This document shows, piece after piece, positions 11,846 to 24,006 of a DNA stretch of 64,000 nucleotides. The translations under genes and the position numbers were made by a program. Below the pieces are notes generated by a model, which was not told where the DNA came from, did no database searches, and saw nothing but the letters and a program-made list of their open reading frames with translations. How positions within the stretch are numbered: the stretch's first letter is position 1; every line of letters begins with the position of its first letter. Source of the DNA: Strix aluco (taxonomy: Eukaryota > Chordata > Aves > Strigiformes > Strigidae); the NCBI RefSeq assembly GCF_031877795.1, contig NC_133933.1, positions 72,172,503 through 72,236,502 of the forward strand, in the 5' to 3' direction.

Positions 11846-14800
11846 ATGGGAACTTCCCAAAAAGCATACAAATATAAAATATATGGAAGGAAATAAAAAT
11901 CCTGAATGCTCTAGTCAGTGAGAAGGTTTCAAATATTGAGTGTATGTTGTGCTTGTTGTCAAGCAAGGTTGAACAGCTGATTTAGGCCACTGAGGTTGAA
12001 AGATGCTGAGCAAGGGACAGTGTCAAGGAAAGAAATGGGCAGGTTATGTGAGCAGCTCCTTCAATAAAGGAGAAATCTGAGTAGGTATCATGAAAGTCTT
12101 AAAAAATAATAATCCCCCCAAACCAGGCTTAGCACAGACAAGAGACTTCAGGACCAGTTCACGTATCTCATTTTATGACCTATGAACTTCACGTGATTTT
12201 TGGACTCCAGCAGTTGACTGCCTTGAAGACCACAAGGTACAATTTTTGTGATAACACATTTGTCATTGCTGATCAAGAAAAGGAGAACCCCACTGCTTCA
12301 ATGCTGAATGTGATGATTGTTCAGATAGTCATTATCTTAGTTTTGAGGACAAGCAACAAACAAGAAGTAAAGTAAATGTGACTGTAAGTTATAGCTCAGG
12401 CATGATTTCACAGGCACAATCTCAGCCCCTACTCAACTGTTACTCGAGAGTCAAATGCTACTTTGCAGGCCTCTTTTCTGATGGTTGTTTTTAAACATAA
12501 TTATGGTTTTGTTTTGCTTTCCCTTTCTTAGAAGAAGAAAATTTATACTGAGAAAAGCAACGTTAGAGACTGGGGAGTGAGAGGAGAGGCATTTTGGGAG
12601 GGCACTCTGAGAGGCAGCTGCTTGACTGTGGCATCAGGGGAGCCACTGTGAAGGAAGATTTCAAAGTCTGAGAAGAATTCAGAGTGTCTGAAAACATAAG
12701 CCAACTTGGTAAACGAAATTGCTTCAGAGTCCTACACCATTTAGCATTGGGGAAAATGGCAAAAATTAAGAGAGGGAGGGGCACATGCCCTGCAAGTTGT
12801 TATTCTGTATTTACAGTCCAGCATGGCAAAATAAAAATTGAATTAGCAGATGGCCCTGGGAAAAACAGGGAATAAAACGTGATAATTACTTTGATGATAT
12901 ACACATACAAGCCTGTGTTTTTCTACATCTTCACTTTTAAAACTTTAAGTAACACACCTACTTGGTTATGCAAAGACTCATCACAGTGTCATGATGTCCT
13001 GATCTTGTTCATTGCTTTGAGTTTGCTGGTGAGGTGTCTATTCTGGACTTGTCACAGGACACACAAACATTTAAGAAGGACATATACTCACGTCTTTTCA
13101 AAATTGTGTGTTTCTCATGATAGACTCTATACTTAGCTGATCGTTTTCCTCTTCTTCCGGTGGCCTTTGTACATGACTGGATCCAGCAAATGGGCACTGT
13201 GTATACTGCCCTTTCCAAAATATAGCTTAGGTTAGTTTAGGTTGCTCAATTTTGTTGTTTTGGTTTGACTTTTTTAATTCTTATTTTCACTGATTTTTTT
13301 TTTCCTCCTCTGCTTCCAATAACGTTACCATAGCTGGTGTCCACATGGCAGTGGGGAGGCATGCTGTTGTCTCTTTGCCATGGTGCTGGGTTAAAACACA
13401 CCACCTGGGGACAGAATTCAGAAATACAATGTTCTGGGAAGACCATAACTGCCCAAAATTAGGTGAGGCACCCCAAGTTGCAAGCATCTCTTGAGTCAAT
13501 TGCTCTTTTTGCAAGGAAAGAGGACAACCCCAGGATGCAGCATCGTGATGAGTGCCTATCATAGGGCAGGCTTGGATGAGCAAAGGGCTCTGGCTATCTG
13601 CTAGTTTTAAGAAGCTGTACAGCATCCTCAACTGCGTGTTAAAACAGGTATCAGCACATTTTCATCAGCATTTTTGTTCAATCATTGGACTGGTTTTTGC
13701 TGCAAGTCTGCTTGCTTTGATTTTATTTTATTCTCTATTTTATGAAGAGTTTGAGTGTTCGGGTTGGATGGGGTGTTTTTTTCCTTTTTTAAGTACCTTC
13801 TGATGTATTAAATCTTCCTTGGCAAGCTTGTCTTCACCCATACTGTGTTGGTGGGTTTTGTAGGTGAGCAGAGAGCAGAATGCAGAAAAATAAATGAGCA
13901 AACATGTTGTTTGTAAAACGGACTTTGGTGTAAGTGATGGCTTTGCAGATTTCAGATTTCATCCTCTAGCCATGGCAAGTCTGTTTGAATTAATTTATTG
14001 ACATAATTCTACAAGAAAACTTACAAACATATTCCTCAGAGATATGTGAAGGGAGATGTAGACTTTTTTCAACATGTACCTATCTATTCTTGCTGGCTGT
14101 TTGCTAGATCTCACAGCATGCTGAGCACCAGAAGGTCCAGGATGCTGTAGTGCCCCACAGGCTCTCAGCACCCCCTGGCTTGGGGTCTCTAGCAGTATGG
14201 TGAAGAGAAGGAAGGAGAAGGTTCCAACTGCTGCGCTGTATGCTTCACCCAGGAGAACATGTGCTAGGAACACATTGAAGGAGATGCCCAAGGGTGACAA
14301 ATGCTCTTGGATGTCAAATAAATGTAGATGCAACAAACTGGAACAAGATGAAAGGCTGGCAGAAGGACTTAAACTCCAAAGTGAGAGCCCCAGGATGCTT
14401 CCTTACAGACTGTTTAAAATCTTGATAATTTAAATGAAGTTTGTGAAGAACGACAAGGTGAAAGGGCCTTGGCTGGATCGTAACATATGTTCCATATTGC
14501 AAGGCTGCCTACAAGAAGAAATGGATGCAGTGTATGTCACTCAGTAAGTTATTACTCTACATGAAAAGTAATGAGATTTATTTAGCTTTGGAAAAGCAGA
14601 CAAAATAGGTAAGAAACCACATGGTGAAGCTTATAGACTGAGTATTTTATTAGGAAAGGTCTAAAATACACACTAGAAAAGTTAGAATAAATGTTACCTA
14701 TGGGTTCTTCAAGAAAAAAAATATTTTTGCAGTCTTTTTATAGGTTGTTATGGAGAAGAGTCCCTGTGCTCTTTCCTCCTCCACAGCACTTTTCCCAAAC

Positions 14801-17800
14801 TAGTCTCTAAAGGCTTAGCTTCTCACAGTGGGAAGTGTGCTGCATGCTGTTAGTGATCTCCCTGTTTGTCGTAGACTGTCACAAAGATGGTGAAGACTGT
14901 GTAGGACTCGAAAAAGATGTTGGCCAGCGGCTATTGAAAGGACTGCATTTTTCTCTTGTGTGAGGTTAGAGGACAGGGTGTGTGCCACCATTGAGGGCAT
15001 CAGAGGGGTTTTGGTGACCACCCTGTTTGTATTAATGGTACCAGGCATGGTGGAAAAGGCAACACTCTGCTCTTGGAAAGGGACAAATAGGACTGAAAGA
15101 GGAAAAGAGGGGGATGCTTATTTTTGCTTGATATGAAGCAAATGAACATTGCTTATGCTGCTCTCAGATTTTTTTACGGCCAGATGTACCAGATTCTGCA
15201 TTAATTTAAAAACCAATCTCTATTTAATTGCACTGGGACTCTTTCCTGAAATCAAATAACTGTATGGCTCATAAGTAAAAAACCTCGTACAACACAAACA
15301 TGGAATAGAGCACTAGTTGTATCTGTGCCTGGGATGAAATGCAGATGGATCCTGGCCTCCAACCCCACCATCCCTAGGGATGAGGAGTCATGAGGGCAGA
15401 CTGAGTACTCCCTGGGCGCCCTCTTCTCCCATGGGCTGACACTCTGGCGGGTGCCAGCCCAAGAATCTGGTTGCCTCTTCCAATAAAATGACCCTTTAGC
15501 CTTTTTTTATTTCAGATCTTAGTTTTCCCACAGCTTTCTTAGACTTTTTCAAATCCCTCCATCTATGTTCAATTCTCCTGTGTATTTCAAAAAAAAAAAA
15601 AAAAACAAACCTCCAAGAAAGGGGTCCGTCAGTTACTGAAATCTTTATACTGCTTCTCTATAAGAAAGAGCAAGGGACACCTGGAACAAGGCCAGAGACG
15701 CAGATCACTTAAGCAGCAAATGCATTTAAGCTTTCATATGTTAAAATAATAATGATAACCAAAATGCCTTGCAGCAGGGTAATATCAACGCCTTGAAAAA
15801 GGTAGGAAATTAGAATCCATTTAACTGATACGTTGGCAAGTGTTAACTGCATTTTATATGGAGCCTTTATTCTTTGATGAAACCCAATTTTCCTGCAGAA
15901 ACAATTTGCTTTTAGATTCAACTTCATACACAGAGTGGAAATAATTGCAATTAAGTTTGTGCTCCAGCTTTCTGAAGCTGTTTCCACAATCAGGTCAATA
16001 AAATTGTGTGCTTGACAGACTATCTTTCTGTGTACTTTTTTAGAAAGTTTCCCATTAATGATTAAAAAAAAAAAAGAGAGAGGAATGTTTGGTTTTGTAT
16101 GTATTTTTAAATGACAGCTGATATTTCAATTTATTAAAAGTGGGCAAACATATTCAGCGCGACTGCTTTATCTTTAATTTTAAAGTCAGACAACAAGTCT
16201 GTCATTTAAGATAAATATTAAGGATGACAAAAAATTCAAGGTAACCATTATTAAAATAAATATTTTGTTGATTTCTTTTCCCTGCTGCTTAGACTAAACT
16301 GTGGGTTCTAATGCTGGCATAAAAAGGGGTTGTTAGTGCTCTTTCTTCTGGTAATGTAGACATTAGCAAGGTAAGGAGTGCGAGATGCCAGTTTTCATTC
16401 TAGTTTTGTTAAAGCTCTTTGCTGTCAGAAAAAGTCAAACTGTTTTGCTTCCCTTCTGTAGAAAATTGTCAGTTGATAGGTGAAACTTCAGGAATAATTA
16501 GTGAAAGTAGATGTGTAAATTCCACTGGGGGAATCAATCTTTCACAAATATATTTAAATTAATTCAGTGTCCTTTTCTTTGAACAGTGGCAGGGTGCAAA
16601 AGAATTATTTTGGATTCCTTTAACAGCATCTAGAAACCTACATTGCCTCTTTAAAAATAAATTACAGCACACCCCACTCAAGAAATCACAAAGGGAGAGA
16701 GTGATATTTAAAATTAATTCAAAAAATTTCTCCAACATGTCTCCAGCTGTCACAAATGCATTAAAGATATGCCAAACATATTTCAAAACACTTTTTGTAA
16801 TTTGAAGATATCTCAAGTAATTTTTACTCCCAAAGTAAATCTTTAATGGACCTGTACTTCTCCCTGAAACTGTGGGATATCTATCTTTTTTCTAGGTCCC
16901 TCCATCTCTTCTTCCCCTAAAATACAACAACCCACAGAAACCACATATTTAATGAAATCTGCAGAGGTGGTTGGGTTTGACTTTTTTTCTTTTTCTTGGG
17001 TTTTTTTTTTGAGAGAGTAGAAAAATAGTTCTGTGGTGGGAGGGCTCAGGTCTGGTTTTGGAAATCTAGGCACAAGCCATGACTCTGCCATGGATTTTCC
17101 ATGTAGCCCTAGATAAGATGTAAGTTGTTTTCTTTTGGTCTACTCTGGCAAAATGATGCCCCAAACTGAGTCTCTGAAGACAGAGACCAAAAATGCTTCA
17201 TATTTGCTTAGCTATTGGAATGCTGAGGGTCAGTCAAGTGCCTGTACAGATTTTAACTGTGTGACACCACGTACAGATATATTAATATTCCTATGGGAAT
17301 ACTGAGTTCATGTTCTGTGCTGTTAAATAAAAAGTGGTAACACTAGTTGGGGACCACCTGGATGGCCCGCTTTGTATAAACACCCATTTGGACAGGTTCT
17401 TCTTTGTGTTGGAAGGGCCCAGAATTCCTACTGTATTAAACATTTGCATTCTGCTTTATCTTAAAAATACTTTATAAACACTTACAAATCAGTCATCTTA
17501 ATATATTTCTAGTGACAAGTAGCATTAGTTAATATGTGTCAATAGATGGGGGAGTTTTTAGCTTGATATTTTGAATCCACACTATTGCAGTGCTTAGAAA
17601 TCTCACATCATGTCCTTTTCTCTGTAGTTGAACAAAACATTAATAAACCTGCCTGCCTATGCAGCACTTGAACATTTCGGGGTTTTGAGTGTCCAGTTCA
17701 TGCACAGTGCTAAAACTTTAAATGTATTTATTAAGACCATGATGCTAATCACACTCACTGACAGCTGGAGAGAGAGTTCTGGAGATATATTTCCTATAGT

Positions 17801-20153
17801 TTACTGATGTATGCAAAGCTATCACTCTTTGTTGAAGAAACTTTGGAAAAATGCATGTCACTATTCTTTGCAAGACTGTAACTTAAAATGCCATTATCAG
17901 CAAGGTGTTTCTATGGGAAGCCACAACCAACTGAAAGTCATAACTCTTCCTTATTAAGAATCTACTCCAACCCCTATTAAAATCAATGGAAAGACCTTTC
18001 TGACTCCAGTAGGTACAGAATTGCTCAATAAAATGTAGAAAATACCCACAGGTTATTATTGTTCAGTCCATAAAAACAGTCAGCCAAAAACTTACTATTT
18101 TTCAAAATGTAATGTGTATACATGTGCTTCAGTTCTTTTAAAAGCACTGGGGGATCCTGGTTCTTCAATAGACTGTTCACTGGAGTCAAACATTGGCAAA
18201 CAACCCTCTGGGCTCAGGAGCTTTTACTAACAGCCTTTTGTTCACACCTGCTAAGCCATTTAAATTTCATATGAAGAGCACGTCTAAGATCTCTCTGCCG
18301 AGCTGTAAGGAAATGTCAAAGAACCCAAAACGTAGTTCCTGAAAGCGTAAAGGAAAGTTCACAATACAATCACAGGGCATAAAATGTTCCAAGATTTTAA
18401 AGCCAGGAGCCATCACAATTCATTGGGGTGACTGCCTGCTTTGTGAAGGTGCTAGGATTTTCAACCCAATCATTTTTGTACCTAGTCCAAAAACTTGGAC
18501 CAGAGCAAGATATTATCTTCAGAAGGTCAGATTTTGTCTTTATCTATGGGCTTCAGCTGATGGTGAAATAGCATAAAAGTCTATGGGTAATCATCCTCGC
18601 TTTTTAACATGGCTCCTTATTTTAAATTTCAGCAGGATCTTGCTATGCCTTTGTCTGCAGGATTAGAAAGTCCTCTATACAAACTGACTCATCCTAGGGG
18701 GAGTATGTGCAGAGGCTGCCTGTGGAAGTAGGAATGTTAAAAAAAAAAAAAAACCACATCTTTTTGGGGTCATTGAAATATGCTGTGCAATGAGTGCTTT
18801 ATATTTTCAGGTGAAGTTAGAAGCAATTGTTGCAGATGCTGGAAGATAAGTTATATAAATGTTAGGCTAAAAAAAGCTAGGTTTCTTTGGAAGGAATGAT
18901 TTCAGTATTTAGGAGGTAATCATTTTGGCTTTACGGGGCAATTGATCCCATCCACCTCTACATGCAGAAGCAGTAGAAATAACTTGTACACAAAGACCCA
19001 TCCACCATATTGTAACTCATTTTACAACTCATGTTGCTGTTTCAATTAGGTCTTTAGCTAACTCAGTCATTGTCTCTCTGGGACAAACCCAGGGGTACCA
19101 TTGTAGGGGTTGGATTTTTTGCTCATGATGGGGACAGCTTGTTCAAGCTGCTGAGACCATCAGTTTATGTCACAAGGGCCACTGAAAGGGCATGAGTGTC
19201 AGGTACTTCTCGGGTGGGTTGTACAAAACCTGAATGATGCTACCAGAACTGGTGCTGGCTGGGAGAGGAAGATCCCAGCTCCTGAAGTTTCCGTGGATTC
19301 TTTTCTTGGTGGGTTCACCTCTGGAGCAGTTTCAGTATAATACTGTTCACCTGACTTAGCTTCTGTGACAGTAGATTCCTATAAATGAAGGGTGACACTA
19401 CAGCTGATCACCTATAGGAATAGATGGCCTATCTCCCTCTCTTTATCAGAATTGTTCTTGATGGTGTCCTATAGTCTATATTTATTCAAGGCCTAAGCAT
19501 CCCAGGTGTCCATTTGTTCCCTTGGGAGATTATTTCACAGCTCAATGCACCTTTGTCAGGGAGGATTACCTGCAGTTTATTCTGACTTTATTTTTAATGA
19601 CAGGTGGACTTTCCACCTTACACTGGAAAAAATATGTAAGTGTATTGAACTTCCTGCAGTATCTTGAGTTTGATTCAAAAGATAGCATAACCATTCAATA
19701 TAAACCTCACTCACACCTGCCTCCCAGGGCTTGGCTGTTCCCAGTTTCCCTAAAGCATATTCTTCTTTGGAATGATGGTTCTGCCAGCTCAAGTATCAAA
19801 TACATTTCCCTTGTGTTTATAAGCTCAATAAATGGGGCATATCTTCCTGCAGACATAATGCCTGGTTTCATATTTACAGGATCGTTTTAAAGATTCTCTT
19901 CAACCAGTTCAACTAATGGCTGCATTTATTTGGAGAATAGTCTGAGCTTAAAAAAAAAAAATCACAAACCTTCACAGGCTCAGAACGGATTTTATTTGGA
20001 AACTTCAAACACTTTATTGGCTTCCTGAAAACCAGTAAGTAAAAGAAACGAGTATTCATCAGCATGGTAGAAAAATATTCTTGGAAATAGTTTTCAAAAT
20101 TCTGTGTTTGCCCATTTGTCCATTCTTCTGAATTAGTTTTCAAGCACATTCCC

Positions 20154-20700
20154 CTACAGCTGGTTCCTGGCCACCCCTCCCAGGGGAATGAGCAGGGGCT
20201 TTTCCACATGAGGAGACATGGGTCCCTGTTTGTGCACATCTTCCAGAGCAGCCGGGACTGCCGACACCGTGGCTGCATGAGGACTTATGGCTTCTTTGGC
20301 TCTTGCAGGTTTCCGTGCTGCCTTGACCTTCACCCTGTTGTTGGCAGTAGGAGATGGAGTTGCCAAACTGAATGCCACCTGCAGACTCCCACAGGACATA
20401 GGTAATACGGAGGTCCCAATAAGCTCTTTGTGAAGAACGCAATAACTCAGAAGTGGAAGTGTGGTAAGGAGAGGTTTCTAATCTCTGTTCTTTCAGTATG
20501 GGAAGAACAGGCTTAGATATTGCCTCCTCTCAGTACAATACACATGCATTTTTCAGCAGCTTGTCTTTAATCTTCAATACTGAAACCTGGACAAAGCAAA
20601 AAAGAATTTTTCCAAGTCAAGATCCTCCTGAGGATTTAATCTCCAATAGGATAGCCCTCCCAAATGGTCCCTTATTACCAGCAGTCCATGATGGTGGTGT
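20154..20700 (-). other. Unidentified coding-like stretch on the minus strand (possible decayed gene)
   Basis: Reading leftward from about 20700, one minus frame is largely open with only two internal stops. It passes through K-I-K-D-K-L-L-K-N-A, P-V-L-P-I-L-K-E-Q-R-L-E-T and S-Q-R-A-Y-W-D-L-R-I-T. From about 20399 to 20154 a second frame carries a basic stretch, R-V-K-V-K-A-A-R-K-P-A-R-A-K. The composition looks protein-like, but I recognise no family and no clean splice structure. It could be a relic of a gene or retrocopy broken by stops and a frameshift, or just chance in a GC-richer segment. Confidence 0.2.
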
Positions 20701-21427
20701 GATAATCTTCCACTCCATGATCAAGGATGATTTGGAGATGGCAAATTATTTTTCTCTGCACTTGGCATTGCACACCAAACTGGAAGAAGCTCCTGCAGAG
20801 CATTCTGGAGAACAGGTCAGTGTTTCTTATTTACCAGTCTAGGTGCTAGCAGAGATGGGGACACACAGAGAAGCACAGAGGAACACTGGTGGGTGGGGGA
20901 ACCCCAAAGGTACTCTGCTCAGGGTATTTCCAGGCACATTACAGGAGACCCATCAGCCTATTAACATCTCGTCTTCCCACTGAGGAAGCACAGAGGCACA
21001 GCACCAGCAGGGCACCCCAATAACCCCTCAGATAAATGGAACCCTGTCTAGAGCCCCCCATGGCATCACAGAAGGATGATCACCCCTTCAGCTGGGCATG
21101 ACACCCACCACATGAGTTGAGGGCAGAGACTCTCTGGAGCACCTTACAGACTGAGGGAGGCTATACTTAGAGGTATGGGATGCAGGGCAATAGCCAAGTA
21201 CAAGACTTACTATGGGATGTTTAGGAGGGGAACCAAGGGCAGGCAAAGGGAAGGATCAAAGTGCTTTTGGGAGGAAGAAGGGTGGGAAATACAGGGCCTA
21301 AGGGGATAAAAGGGGCTGGTCACACATAAGCAAGCTGCTGGTCAGTACGCTTGTCCGGCCATGCCCTGCACCACATCAGCACAGCCTGTCCTGGCTTCTC
21401 ATTCAGCTCCATTTCTAATTATTTTTC

Positions 21428-21457
21428 TGTGTATGTGTGTGTATGCATGTGTGTATG
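21428..21457. repeat. TG/TA-type simple repeat
   Basis: Alternating TGTG/TATG sequence (GTGTATGTGTGTGTATGC) forms a short imperfect microsatellite. Confidence 0.8.
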
Positions 21458-21718
21458 GGCAGCTAAGTGCCAGCAGCCAGAGCGGGACCATGGGTCACGG
21501 GGCCATGTGGGTACCAGCAGGGCAAGTGGCTGGGGAGTCAGGGGGGAGGGGAGGTGGGGGTGGGGGTGTGCGCTTTTGTGTTGAGGGGTTCTGTACCAGC
21601 CGCTGGCATGGGGCTCTGGGACTCAAGGGCTGCTCACATGCCCCAGTGCCAGTGGGATCAGAGGCCAGTTACTGAGTGGACTGTGCCTAAGCCCAGCTAT
21701 TGGAGGCATCCCCACTGC

Positions 21719-21742
21719 ATATATATATATATATGTATATAT
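21719..21742. repeat. (AT)n microsatellite
   Basis: About 24 bases of alternating A and T, with a single G interruption. A second, related TG-rich patch follows at 21850-21895. Confidence 0.85.
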
Positions 21743-23400
21743 TTCACACTAAGAGATCTTCATCTGGATCAGCCAGAGAAGGGAACAGGATGACGCTGTT
21801 GGTGCTTGTGTGAGTGCTCTGGTTTCTGCCTAGGTTGAGCTGTGTGGCTGGCAGTGTATTTATGTGTGTAAGTGATGTATATGTGTGTGTGCATGTCCGT
21901 GCTTATTGGGAACACATGCTGCTGGTTGGCCCTGGGAGCATGGACCTGCAGTATCCTCCTCCATGCTGTAGGCCTGCTGGATCCAGTAACATAAACCAGG
22001 TTTTGTTCAGATTTTTCTTGTACGAAATCCATGCCTGTTTGTACATTTGCTTTGTTAGCTTCAAGTGATTTTGAAACCAGTTATTAATTTTTATGTGCGT
22101 TTGCAGTTCATGTTAAATTTTTTATGTGGTGGTGTTCCTGGCAATATTATCAAAGTGAGGAGCCAAATACGAGTGAATCCAGGAACAGTAGAAATGGCCT
22201 TAGGGGCTCTTTATCCATAGACCAAAACAATGTGGACAGGTAAAGCCCAGCTGCTGGCACTGACACAATACCTGACAACCTTAGGAGCCAGTACATCCAG
22301 AAAGTTGGCTTTGATTTGCTGGAGTTGCACACGTAATTTTTAAACACATAAAGATGTCCCACTGAAATAGCTGAAACCACTCATACATTTCAGTTCTCTG
22401 TGCCCTGTAAGAACCAGTGTTTTACAATATGGGTCTTTTGATTACCACTGAATGTGTGTGATTTTCCAAGCTCTCTCCCAGATCAATTATATTTGCCTAA
22501 TTTCGAGTGTGTGTTATTGGGAGGGGAGAATGAGGGATCTTTTGTGTTAAAATATTTGATGAGTGGTTGGCTGTGCATGTTCTCTGGTTTGGCTTTTACT
22601 AATACCTGTCACTCCTAGACCCAAAGTCCTGTTATTCACCTTGCCTGCGGCATCTGCAGCATTAACAACTGGCAATAGTGAGCTCTGCACCTGCAGGATC
22701 CCCACTTAGAAAACCTATTTCACACTCTCTGGAGCAATATTTGTTAAGACTAAGTTAACAAACTCTTCAAACCCGATAGATAACCTGACACCTCAAAGGC
22801 CTGGGCACCCACTATAAGCATTTTGGGTATTAATATGTGAGGTTTTTTCATATGTGAGTAATATTATCTCCTGTAAATTATTACATACAGACAAAATGAA
22901 GCTACCAAGCTTTTTGAAAATAAACAGTTGGCTATCTTGTTCACCATTTTGACACAAAGTCATGCTTCCTTGCTTTCCCTGACACCTCAGGGAGACAGGA
23001 GAGCAGTGTAAGAGAACAAGAAATTACAGTCACTTCAGTTTTCCTGGTGATCTGCCACTTATTTTTTACATGGTCTTGCTCTTCAAGAGTGCTGCTGCAA
23101 TCAGTCTGAGCACTTGAACGGGCTCAGAACAGCAGAGTTGGGACCAATGCTGGGGGTTTGCCCTCAGTGCAATCTGATTTTCACTTGGTACTGGGCAGTA
23201 GCCTCTTAAAATTCATTCCCAGTTGCAGCACCTCAAATTCAAGTCCCCACAAGTCACTGGAGACTTTAAAAAATCTTGGCCATTTGGCATAACGACATTG
23301 TGTTTTAATGTCCATTTACGTGAAAATAATTTGTATTCTATTTGTATGTCTTAGATCCAGATACAATATTTAAGACAGCAAAAAACACAAGAACAAAATG

Positions 23401-23915
23401 GCTTCATTTCTTTTCTTCGAAGGTTGTTTGTGGTTTTGAAGAGAACAAACACCAAACTATTTTTCAACAAACAAACCCCACCCAAACACGATGTTTTTTC
23501 CCCACCTTAGGCAGGGCTGATATTCAGTATCTTCTTTTCACAGAGTCAATAACCATCGCCGCTGAGATGGAGTTTTGTGGCAGATCTCCCTGCCGCCTCC
23601 GAAGCCCAGTATCCACAGCACCCCCTGCACCTCTCCCAGCCTGGTGTGGACCCTCGGTGGGTATGGGTGCCCTGGCCTGGTGGAGGGGTCACTGATTCGG
23701 CATCCCCCTGCCTCACCCCACTTCAGCTGCAGCCATGGGAGGAAGCGCCCACGGAGGAGAGGAAGTAAAGTACCTCCCTGTGCTGCTCCTCCCATCCGCC
23801 ACAGAGCCCCACAGCTCTCCTGGGCGCAGCATGTACCAGGCTGCAAGTGTTCCTGCCTTGAAAGCTTTTCACTGGTCTTTACGTGTCAAACCCACATGCT
23901 GCCTTGCTGCGGACC
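23401..23915 (+). promoter_or_regulatory. THEMIS: THEMIS 5' flank: candidate promoter and 5'UTR
   Basis: This is the half kilobase before the THEMIS start codon. The part from about 23570 is GC-richer than the surrounding DNA. I see no convincing TATA box. Motif-level matches to factors used in T cells are TGTGGTTT at 23429-23436 (RUNX type) and AGGAAGT at 23760-23766 (ETS type). Both are short and could be chance. The transcription start cannot be placed from sequence alone. A seven-codon upstream ORF at the 3' end is listed separately. Confidence 0.35.
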
Positions 23916-23919
23916 ATGA
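23896..23919 (+). promoter_or_regulatory. Seven-codon upstream ORF whose stop overlaps the THEMIS start (ATGA)
   Basis: ATG at 23896 opens a frame of seven codons (M-L-P-C-C-G-P) that ends with TGA at 23917-23919. The THEMIS ATG is at 23916, so start and stop overlap as ATGA in a different frame. If the 5'UTR includes 23896, ribosomes would end the upstream ORF exactly on the main start codon. That would favour reduced or reinitiation-dependent translation. Confidence 0.45.
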
Positions 23920-24006
23920 CATCTACCCTGGAGAAGTTCATTCATTCTCTGGATCCCAGAGCCCTTCCCAGGGTCCTCCAAATCCAGTCAGGCATCTATT
24001 TCCAAG
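23916..24006 (+). CDS. THEMIS: THEMIS coding exon 1 (start codon to splice donor)
   Basis: This exon encodes 30 residues and one base. It begins [14 protein letters not shown] and ends [10 protein letters not shown] plus G. The known mammalian amino terminus has the same length and pattern (F-[VI]-H-S-L-D, L-P-R-V-L, I-Q-x-G-I-Y). The donor is G|GTGAGC, phase 1, and the missing two bases of the Gly codon are supplied at 38812. The start has A at -3 in GGACCATGA and is the only in-frame ATG. The exon is easy to miss because the frame closes 16 codons after the donor. It forms the first strand region of CABIT domain 1. Confidence 0.92.

Larger units (their letters stand above)
6836..23400. other. 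PTPRK-THEMIS intergenic region
   Basis: This is about 16.5 kb without a gene I can support. The open frames in it are short, lack family motifs and often overlap one another on both strands. Notable items are the A-rich triplicate repeat at 11753-11845, the minus-strand coding-like stretch at 20154-20700 and the TG/TA simple repeats at 21428-21895. The segment 20860-21700 is richer in G and C than its surroundings. I recognised no LTR, tRNA or other RNA gene. Confidence 0.7.

Noticed and set aside
11466..11966. Minus-strand open frame of 166 codons, rich in Phe, Ile and Leu
   Set aside because: It runs across the purine-rich tandem repeat, whose complement lacks stops. It has no family motif or convincing start context, and several other frames are open in the same place.
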